Shown one piece after another: positions 26,448 through 33,386 of a stretch of 64,000 nucleotides of DNA. Every line of letters starts with the position of its first letter. Position 1 is the stretch's first letter. This DNA is from Bin80 sp026708685 (GTDB lineage: Bacteria > Bacteroidota > Rhodothermia > Rhodothermales > Bin80): contig OZ241742.1 in the NCBI GenBank assembly GCA_965200955.1, positions 62,001-126,000 of the forward strand. Reading direction: 5' to 3'. Under the pieces are notes generated by a model. That model searched no databases, had not been told where the DNA came from, and was given only the letters and a program-made list of their open reading frames with translations. Position numbers and translations under genes: made by a program.

Positions 26448-28151
26448 CTACGGAACAAGGAGCAGTTTTGAAGCCGTGATGATATTAGAATCTACTTTTA
26501 GAGTGATACGATAGATATAGGAGCCAGAAGGAAGGGTATTGGTAGCAATAGGTATGGATTGTGTTTGAGCTGAGTTCATCGCTTTCGGTGAGGTAGCAGT
26601 CACTTTCCGCCCCATCAAGTCATAGAGATCTACAGAGACGATTGCAGGTTCAGGCAGATCAAAAACGATGTAGGTATGTTCAGATGAATGATAGTAACCC
26701 TGCAATGCAAATCCTTCTAATACTGCGTGAGAGTGTTCGGTAGCCGTTGGATTCACCACAGAAAGTTGGAACTGTGTTGATCCTTTGAGTCCATTGGTAT
26801 CCTCTGCCTGAAGCGTGAAGATCGTTGATGCAAGTCCACTGGTAGGGGTTCCCTGAAGAGTTCTGGTTGCAGGATCAAAGGAAAGACCCGCGGGAAGTGT
26901 AGGAGTGACAGAGTAGGTATAGGATCCAGATCCCCCGCGAGCAGATGGTAGAATCGTTTCAGGTATGGTAATGTCCTGCGTGAATTGGAGAGGTGAAATA
27001 AACGATTCAAAGCCCAAAGATCCACCCGTTGGAGAGAATCTGTAGATCCTGCCATTTCCAGAGAGCATATACACCTCTCCTTGATGATCAATACCAAAGG
27101 AGAGTGGAGAAAGAAATGTATCCATCAATAGATGAGGTTCAACCAGCGTTTGCCCATCGTACAATAATCCCCAAAATCGCCCATCAACATAATCTCCAAG
27201 GATATATAATCCTGTTAGATCAGGGGCTCCCGGCCCCCTGTATACATAACCCCCCGTCACAGAGGCGGGGCCTGCGGAGTGGTCGTATTCAAAAATAGGC
27301 AGTGCCAATCCATCCTTATTGCAGTTCGTAGATGGTCGGTAGCAACGAGTTCCCTCCATGACCGGCCAGCCGTAATTCTGACCTTTTTCGACAACATTCA
27401 CCTCCTCAACTGCATTCTGTCCCACATCAGCGGTGTAGATGATGCCAGTTTGTGAATCAAAACTGAATCTCCATGGATTGCGTAAACCCCAAGCGAAAAT
27501 TTCTGGGCGACCACCTGTAGATCCAGCAAACGGGTTATCGCTTGGAATAGAGTAGGGTAGTTGATTTACATCAATTCTGGAAATAGTGCCCAGTAGAGAT
27601 TGAGTATTCTGACCATGATTATACGTGTCGCCAGCCCCTCCACCATCGCCGAGTGCAATATACAAATATCCATCAGGCCCAAATGCTATCTGGCCGCCAT
27701 TATGATTAGATGCCGGCTGATTGACCTCAAGGACGATGATTTCAGAGTTAGGATCTGCCAGATAGGTTTGATTTAAACTGGATGTAAACCGAGAAACCAC
27801 TGTACGCCGAGGACTGGAAGCAGTATAGTAGACAAAGAAATATCCATTGAGATCAAAATCAGGATGGAAGGCGAGTCCTAGAAGCCCCTCTTCATTTCCT
27901 ACTGAACGGACACGATTGCTAATATTTAAAACCTGTAATCTCTCCTGAACATTAGGATCATTCGTGAACCGCCAGATGACTCCTCTTTGCTCAACGACAA
28001 AAAGAGTTTCTCCGAGATGCTGGAGGTCTACCGGACGGCTGAACGAAAGGTTGGTGAAGGTTTGTTCAAGTTCAACCTGTGGCTGGCTCATCGCAGATGA
28101 GACAAGAGATGCAGAAAGAAGACACAGATACAGTCTCAGAGAAGATAGCAT
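26448..28151 (-). CDS. T9SS-secreted PQQ-type sugar (glucose/sorbosone) dehydrogenase
   Basis: A 567-aa exported oxidoreductase. The signal peptide ends ...SAMSQ. The propeller core (~residues 25-380) is of the glucose/sorbosone dehydrogenase family: 'NLSFSRPVDLQHLGETLFVV' and EEGLLGLAFHPDF are followed by NHNGGQIAFGPDGYLYIALGD, AWGLRNPWRFSFD, GQNAVEEVNVVEKGQNYGWP and VTGGYVYRG. Next comes a putative Ig-like He_PIG domain with the motif LPAGLSFDPATRTLQGTPTSG. The C-terminus from 'FALQGYYHSSEHTYIVFDL' to 'LPSGSYIYRITLK' is a type IX sorting domain. Expected activity is oxidation of sugars using PQQ bound in the propeller; substrate and cofactor are inferred. Confidence 0.9.
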   Translation of the reverse strand: MLSSLRLYLCLLSASLVSSAMSQPQVELEQTFTNLSFSRPVDLQHLGETLFVVEQRGVIWRFTNDPNVQERLQVLNISNRVRSVGNEEGLLGLAFHPDFDLNGYFFVYYTASSPRRTVVSRFTSSLNQTYLADPNSEIIVLEVNQPASNHNGGQIAFGPDGYLYIALGDGGGAGDTYNHGQNTQSLLGTISRIDVNQLPYSIPSDNPFAGSTGGRPEIFAWGLRNPWRFSFDSQTGIIYTADVGQNAVEEVNVVEKGQNYGWPVMEGTRCYRPSTNCNKDGLALPIFEYDHSAGPASVTGGYVYRGPGAPDLTGLYILGDYVDGRFWGLLYDGQTLVEPHLLMDTFLSPLSFGIDHQGEVYMLSGNGRIYRFSPTGGSLGFESFISPLQFTQDITIPETILPSARGGSGSYTYSVTPTLPAGLSFDPATRTLQGTPTSGLASTIFTLQAEDTNGLKGSTQFQLSVVNPTATEHSHAVLEGFALQGYYHSSEHTYIVFDLPEPAIVSVDLYDLMGRKVTATSPKAMNSAQTQSIPIATNTLPSGSYIYRITLKVDSNIITASKLLLVP

Positions 28152-28573
28152 AGGTATGTATCACAAAAAGATGATTAAAGGATGGTCAAATTCACCACGT
28201 ATGAGTAAAACATGTCAATGGGAAAGATTGCTAGCCTGAATGATCCTCAATCTTGTAATGAGCACTGCCTTAGAAGAATCAGTTGTGATTATTGCTTTAA
28301 GTGCAATGGATTGAGCGTAGGGGTGGACAATTAGCCCTTTGGATTCTTTACGAATAACAGCCAATTATGTTCAATTCTCTGGCGGAGGTGGATACCCCAA
28401 TCCTCATCATCAACCCACTGATCGGGACGGATTTTTTTGATATAGCTGATGTGCTTGGTGAGCTTCATGCGGTTCTCAACAGACAGTATCCATTTGCTAC
28501 TGGCTATTTGTTTGACTGTGGTGGATGATTGAATGTGGATGATTCCACTCATTGCAAATCGGATATATTTTTG
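28152..28573. other. Gene-poor stretch between divergent genes, with a doubtful small minus-strand frame
   Basis: The upstream region of the sugar dehydrogenase (minus) and the ABC exporter (plus). A minus-strand frame ending at 28331 would give a 73-aa basic peptide from 28549 (...DQWVDDEDWGIHLRQRIEH...). A plus-strand frame of similar length overlaps it. Neither has a recognisable family, so coding is unproven. Confidence 0.35.
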
Positions 28574-30379
28574 ATGGGTACTAAGCGAAAAATTACATGG
28601 TCTGCGTGGCATCAAGCCAAGCAGTTGATGTGGAGTTATCGTAAAACTCTACTCATTGGCTTTGTTCTGATGATCATCAGCCGAACAAGTGGGTTCGTTC
28701 TTCCTGGAACGAGTAAGTGGCTCATTGACGAAGTCATCGGTAACGATCGTATGGACCTGCTCGTGCCCTTAGCTCTCACGGCGATTGGGGCAACTATCGT
28801 TCAGGCGATAACATCCTATTTATTATCCAGCGTGATTGGTATTGCAGCCCAGAAAGCCATCATGGATATGTGCCGCCAGATTCATGACCATATTATCCAC
28901 TTATCCGTGCATTTTTTTGAGAGGCATAAAAGTGGAGAACTGATTTCTCGGATCATGGATGATGCCCAAGGAATACGTAATCTGATGGGCACCGGTATTG
29001 TGATGCTGGCAGGTGGCGTGTTTACCGCAGTTTTGTCCCTTACGATTCTGTTTGTTCTTTTCTGGGAGTTAACCTTGATTGTTTGTATCATTATGATGAT
29101 ATTTGGAGGAGGAATGGCCTATGCTTTTCGAGCATTGCGCCCGATATACAGAGAACGCCAGAAAATTCGTTCAGAGGTCACGGGGTCATTAGGAGAAACT
29201 CTTAGTGGGGTTTGGCTAGTCAAGGTATATAGTGCAGAATCTAAAGAGCAGTCAAAGTTTAGTCTTGGGATTGAGCAATTGTTCCGTTTGATTGTCCATA
29301 CCATTCGTGGCTCATCAGCTACGATTGCATTAGGGATTGTGACAGTTGGTTTAGTCAGTGCGTTAATGATTATTCTTGGTGGTAGAGCTATTACCGATGG
29401 AAGCATTACACTTGGAGATTTTGTGATGTATCTGTTTGTGGTGGGAATCATGGTTGCTCCGATCATACAGATGGCCATGATAGGCACTCAGATTTCGGAG
29501 GCATTTGCGGGTCTTGATCGAATTCGTGAACTGTTTGAAGAGGTCCGAGAGGACGAGGATGAGCGTCAACGAAAATCTCTTCCTATGGTGCTAGGAGAGG
29601 TAGCTTTAGAAGAAGTGTTTTTTCAGTATGATGAGAGAGTATCTGTACTTCAAGGGGTATCTCTACATGCTTCTGCGGGAACGACCACTGCTCTGGTCGG
29701 ACCAAGTGGTTCTGGCAAGAGTACACTTGTACGCTTGATCATGGGGTTCAGCAAGCCACAAAAGGGACGAATTTTAATTGACGGACAGGATTTAGCAACT
29801 TTAAAATTAAAAGATTATCGCAAGTTTTTGGGCGTAGTGATGCAGGAGAACTTTCTATTTGATGGTACCATCAAGGATAACATCAGCTATGCCAAACCAA
29901 ATGCTTCTTTTGCTGAGATTCAGCAGGCAAGTCAAATTGCCAATGCACATCACTTTATTGAACAATTTCCAGACTCCTATGAAACGATCGTTGGAGAGAG
30001 GGGAATCAAACTCAGTGGAGGACAGAGGCAACGAATTTCTATTGCTCGTGCAATTTTGGCAGATTCTAGAATTCTGGTTCTTGACGAAGCGACATCCAAC
30101 CTTGATACCGAAAGTGAAGCACTGATTCAGGAAGGTTTTAGAAACCTTCGTCGGGGGCGTACCACTTTTGTCATTGCTCACCGACTGTCAACCATTATAA
30201 ATGCCGATCAGATTTTAGTGATGGAGGAAGGAAAAATAGTTGAATGCGGTGATCATGCCAAGCTATATGGACTAAATGGACGATACCGCGAGCTGTATGA
30301 TCAGCAACACAAATATGAAGATGACCTGTATGTTAACCCAGGGGAAGACACTCTGCTCCATTCTGGATCACTTTCCTGA
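28574..30379 (+). CDS. MsbA-like ABC exporter (fused permease-ATPase)
   Basis: A 601-aa half-transporter, as a homodimeric exporter of lipid-type or hydrophobic substrates. ATG 28574 fits a normal cytosolic N-terminus (MGTKRKITWSAWHQAKQLMW); an ATG at 28529 would add 15 residues. Six TM helices are visible between about residues 20 and 300, including LIGFVLMIISRTSGFVL, GGVFTAVLSLTILFVLFW, LTLIVCIIMMIFGG and LGDFVMYLFVVGIMVAPII. The C-terminal ATPase has Walker A GPSGSGKST, the Q-loop with VVMQENFLFDGTI, signature LSGGQRQR and Walker B ILVLDEATS. It lies upstream of a secreted sulfatase gene on the same strand (83 bp). Confidence 0.92.
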   Translation: MGTKRKITWSAWHQAKQLMWSYRKTLLIGFVLMIISRTSGFVLPGTSKWLIDEVIGNDRMDLLVPLALTAIGATIVQAITSYLLSSVIGIAAQKAIMDMCRQIHDHIIHLSVHFFERHKSGELISRIMDDAQGIRNLMGTGIVMLAGGVFTAVLSLTILFVLFWELTLIVCIIMMIFGGGMAYAFRALRPIYRERQKIRSEVTGSLGETLSGVWLVKVYSAESKEQSKFSLGIEQLFRLIVHTIRGSSATIALGIVTVGLVSALMIILGGRAITDGSITLGDFVMYLFVVGIMVAPIIQMAMIGTQISEAFAGLDRIRELFEEVREDEDERQRKSLPMVLGEVALEEVFFQYDERVSVLQGVSLHASAGTTTALVGPSGSGKSTLVRLIMGFSKPQKGRILIDGQDLATLKLKDYRKFLGVVMQENFLFDGTIKDNISYAKPNASFAEIQQASQIANAHHFIEQFPDSYETIVGERGIKLSGGQRQRISIARAILADSRILVLDEATSNLDTESEALIQEGFRNLRRGRTTFVIAHRLSTIINADQILVMEEGKIVECGDHAKLYGLNGRYRELYDQQHKYEDDLYVNPGEDTLLHSGSLS

Positions 30380-30462
30380 CAGTGCAGGTACTGAGTGATC
30401 CATACAGTATCGTCAGAACGAGGATCCTTGACCTTTTCATCCTTAAGAAAAACCATGTAAAT

Positions 30463-31860
30463 ATGCTTGTTACACCAAAGCTGATCATCCTTCTCCTGTC
30501 AGTTTTAACTGCTTTGGATGTTCATGAGGAGCGTCCAGACAAATTACTTCTTGATGATCCGCCTAACTTTATTGTTATCTTTGCAGATGATATGGGATAT
30601 GGAGATTTGGGGGTCTATGGTCATCCAACAATACGTACACCACATCTAGACCGCATGGCTGCAGAAGGAGTTCGGTTCACACAGTTTTATACCGGTTCAT
30701 CGGTATGTACTCCCAGCCGAGCAGCACTTTTGACGGGGAGATTGCCCGTCAGAAATGGAATGACACATGACCAATATAGGGTATTATTCCCTCCCAGTAA
30801 GGGAGGACTTCCTGGCTCTGAAATTACTATTCCAGAAGCCCTTAAGGATATTGGATATGTGACTTCTGCCATTGGAAAATGGCACTTAGGCCACGTTCCT
30901 GGGCATTATCCAACCGATCACGGGTTTGATCAGTTCTTTGGGATTCCCTATTCAAATGATATGACTCCCTCTGCCAGTGACTGGGAGATTGTGCAGACCT
31001 ACCCACCACTCCCCCTGGTGCGAGATACTGAAATCATTGAGACCGATCCAGATCAACGTTTGCTGACTCGCAGATATACAGAGGAGTCTGTTACGTTTAT
31101 CCGAGATCATAGGGACCGTCCCTTTTTTCTCTATCTTCCGCATACGATGCCACATGTTCCCCTTTTTGCATCGGATGAGTTTGAAGGAACCAGTCCTCGA
31201 GGACTTTATGGTGATGTCATTGAGGAGATTGATTGGAGTGTAGGTCAAATATTGGATGTGTTACGAGAGACCGGACTTGACCAAAAGACATTGGTGATCT
31301 TCACCAGTGACAATGGTCCATGGCTTACAGAGGGTTTGGAAGGGGGTACAGCTGGACTTCTACGTGATGGGAAAGGAACAACATGGGAAGGTGGGATGCG
31401 TGTACCAGCTATCGCTTGGTGGCCAGGAACAATACCCGCTGGCCTTACGAGCCAATCTCTTGCAACAACGATGGACCTGATGCCAACGATTGTACAACTT
31501 GCAGGTGCAGAGATCCCGCAGGATAGAATTTTGGATGGAGTAGATCTGATGCCGGTATTTCTTGATCCTGCGGCAAGTGTCCGAGAGGAGGTCTATTTCT
31601 ACCGAGGGACAAATTTGTGGGCTGTGCGCAAAGGTCCATGGAAACTGCATTATATGACTCAGAGTGCTTATGTAGGTGATGAGCCAATTGTGCATGATCC
31701 TCCCATTCTATTTCATTTGGAAAGGGACCCAGAAGAGCGATTTAATGTTGCCACTGAAGAGGAAGAAGTGATTTCCGAAATACAGGCAGTCGTAGATCAG
31801 CACCTAGCCAATCTTAATCGAGCTCCCAGCCAGTTGGATGTTCCAGAGTGGAATGACTAA
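30463..31860 (+). CDS. Secreted arylsulfatase (family S1), FGly-dependent
   Basis: A 465-aa sulfatase that hydrolyses sulfate esters. ATG 30463 gives a signal-peptide-like start (MLVTPKLIILLLSVLTALD); the ATG at 30382 would add an atypical 27-residue N-terminus. The FGly motif is Cys82-Thr-Pro-Ser-Arg (CTPSRAALLTGR), where Cys is oxidised to formylglycine. Metal and substrate-binding motifs follow: NFIVIFADDMGYGDLG near the N-terminus, GKWHLGH, LPHTMPHVPLF and VIFTSDNGPW. The motif set is that of arylsulfatase A-like enzymes; the substrate is unknown. A formylglycine-generating enzyme gene follows after an IS relic, so the two form a functional pair. Confidence 0.93.
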   Translation: MLVTPKLIILLLSVLTALDVHEERPDKLLLDDPPNFIVIFADDMGYGDLGVYGHPTIRTPHLDRMAAEGVRFTQFYTGSSVCTPSRAALLTGRLPVRNGMTHDQYRVLFPPSKGGLPGSEITIPEALKDIGYVTSAIGKWHLGHVPGHYPTDHGFDQFFGIPYSNDMTPSASDWEIVQTYPPLPLVRDTEIIETDPDQRLLTRRYTEESVTFIRDHRDRPFFLYLPHTMPHVPLFASDEFEGTSPRGLYGDVIEEIDWSVGQILDVLRETGLDQKTLVIFTSDNGPWLTEGLEGGTAGLLRDGKGTTWEGGMRVPAIAWWPGTIPAGLTSQSLATTMDLMPTIVQLAGAEIPQDRILDGVDLMPVFLDPAASVREEVYFYRGTNLWAVRKGPWKLHYMTQSAYVGDEPIVHDPPILFHLERDPEERFNVATEEEEVISEIQAVVDQHLANLNRAPSQLDVPEWND

Positions 31861-31882
31861 CGATGACTACTGGTGTAGTGCA

Positions 31883-32107
31883 ATCAGTCTAAACTGGCGA
31901 GGGCACCCACTTGACTCTTTTGAGACCATGATGAATTATATCATCACCACCACCGATAAGTCAGGGCTCAAAGTAGATGCAGTCCGAGTAACCAAACAGT
32001 ATGAAACGGGAATCAAAATCAGTAAACAGCAGATGAAGAATCTAAACCTTGTTTACGGTGAAGAGTTACCCTACTGGAACTATGATATTTATCCAAAAAA
32101 GGCGTAA
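31883..32107 (+). pseudogene. C-terminal remnant of an ISAzo13-family transposase
   Basis: An 89-codon open frame starting inside the sulfatase 3' end encodes the C-terminal part of an ISAzo13/Rhodopirellula-type transposase: ISLNWRGHPLDSFETMMNYI, then GLKVDAVRVTKQYETGIKIS, then QQMKNLNLVYGEELPYWNYD. These are the family's conserved final ~75 residues (NWRG.PL, T.T.TGL.V, WNY.I.P). The N-terminal catalytic part is absent and the remnant starts abruptly about 23 bp after the sulfatase stop. It sits between the sulfatase and its likely activating enzyme. Confidence 0.75.
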
Positions 32108-32177
32108 AATGGAGAGATTCACAAAATTATTTTTAAGGAAAGATGGGAAAGTTATTTCTGTACATGCCCAATCTGAA

Positions 32178-33053
32178 ATGTACAGATACATTTTTTGGAT
32201 GAACCCGTTATGGTTCTGTGTACTATTGTTTATTAATTCATGCACTAAGGCACCTCGACCTGTCGCTCCTGACGGAATGGTATTTATTCACGGTGGGACT
32301 ACTCCAATTGGTTCAGAAAAAGGAATGCCGCATGAACGTCCAGTTTTTAGAACGAGAGTTCCTTCGTTTTTCATGGATATATCTCCCGTTACGGTTCAGG
32401 CATTTAGAGAATTTGTCAAAGAGACTGGATATGTCACCCAGGCGGAAGAGTTTGGCGATGCGGGAGTATTTAATGATTCTACCCATACATGGGAGCTAAG
32501 AGCTGGGGCATATTGGGCATTACCACTTGGTCCTCATCATCCACCTGCTTATGATGACCATCCAGTGACTCAAGTTTCGTGGAATGACGCTGTTGCATAT
32601 GCCGAGTGGATCGGCAAGAGGTTGCCGACCGAAATTGAATGGGAATATGCCGCTCGTCTACATAGTGATGGAAAGTATGCGTGGGGGGATCAACTTGTTG
32701 AGAATGGAGAGTTCAAGGCAAATGTATGGAATGGACGTTTCCCAATACTGAATACCAATGCAGATGGATATGCTACAACATCACCCGTAGGAGTATATGG
32801 AAAAAGCCCCGCAGGGTTAATGGATATGGGAGGAAACGTATGGGAATGGACACAAAATTGGTATCGGTCCTATGCTGACCGAGAGGAAGAATATACGCCA
32901 ACCCCCACGAGTGAGAAAGCACAGAGAGGAGGCAGTTTTTTGTGCGAACCAGGTTGGTGCCACGGATATCGGGTTTCTGGTCGTAGTCATTCTACCCCCG
33001 AAACTGCTCTATACCATGTAGGATTTCGATTGGTAAAGGATCTCCCATTGTAA
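32178..33053 (+). CDS. Formylglycine-generating enzyme (SUMF1/FGE-sulfatase family) with lipoprotein signal
   Basis: Oxidises the sulfatase active-site Cys to formylglycine using O2. ATG 32178 (or 32199) gives a hydrophobic start and lipobox FINSC; earlier ATGs lie in or next to the IS relic. The FGE fold is shown by PDGMVFIHGGTTPIGSEKG, FFMDISPVTVQAFREFVKET, VTQVSWNDAVAYAEWIGKRLP, TEIEWEYAARL and GNVWEWTQNWY. The catalytic pair of cysteines, as in human FGE (C-x4-C), is present: RGGSFLC-EPGW-C with Cys256/Cys261 counted from 32178. This argues for a true FGE rather than an inactive SUMF1-like protein. The lipoprotein signal is unusual: see findings. Confidence 0.88.
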   Translation: MYRYIFWMNPLWFCVLLFINSCTKAPRPVAPDGMVFIHGGTTPIGSEKGMPHERPVFRTRVPSFFMDISPVTVQAFREFVKETGYVTQAEEFGDAGVFNDSTHTWELRAGAYWALPLGPHHPPAYDDHPVTQVSWNDAVAYAEWIGKRLPTEIEWEYAARLHSDGKYAWGDQLVENGEFKANVWNGRFPILNTNADGYATTSPVGVYGKSPAGLMDMGGNVWEWTQNWYRSYADREEEYTPTPTSEKAQRGGSFLCEPGWCHGYRVSGRSHSTPETALYHVGFRLVKDLPL

Positions 33054-33216
33054 GGAGTCCTTCATAGATTGATCACTACATGTTCAATCTGATATGAAGG
33101 TTTCAAATGAGATATTGCAGTACTTGTTAACATTCATCTTGATTGCACTGCGTGCCCTCAAAAATTTTACATTTTTGTTGATGGGAGGCCTGCGTTTGAA
33201 ACTTTTCTTTTCAAAT

Positions 33217-33313
33217 GAGCCTTTTGCATATTTCTGGATCAACTCCAAGAAACGGACCAAGAGTATTCAGAGCATGATTATTGCAAAACACGGAGGTTTG
33301 GCAAATGCATCTC
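33217..33313 (-). repeat. MITE-like element, degenerate copy 4
   Basis: 97 bp in the same orientation as copy 1. The left end GAGCCTTTTGCA and the right end GGAGGTTTGGCAAATGCATCTC are degenerate forms of the terminal repeats. The reverse-complemented interior aligns with copy 1, for example ATCATGCTCTGAATACTC against ATATTGCTCTGAAGCACC, and TTGGAGTTGATC against TAGAGTTGAC. No clean target duplication remains, consistent with an older insertion. It lies between the FGE and TonB-receptor genes. Confidence 0.65.
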
Positions 33314-33386
33314 TGTAAATAAATGAAAAAGGTCTTATCTTTGTCATTCTTCTATAAATCTATATTAATTATCTCCCCCACTATAA

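Noticed and set aside
28331..28615. A minus-strand 94-codon frame (73 codons from 28549) between the sugar dehydrogenase and the ABC exporter.
   Set aside because: It overlaps the ABC gene start and an equally open plus-strand frame, with no recognised family or good start. Not called as a gene.
31838..31882. First 15 codons of the 89-codon frame next to the sulfatase.
   Set aside because: These translate the sulfatase 3' end in another frame; transposase similarity begins only at 31883.
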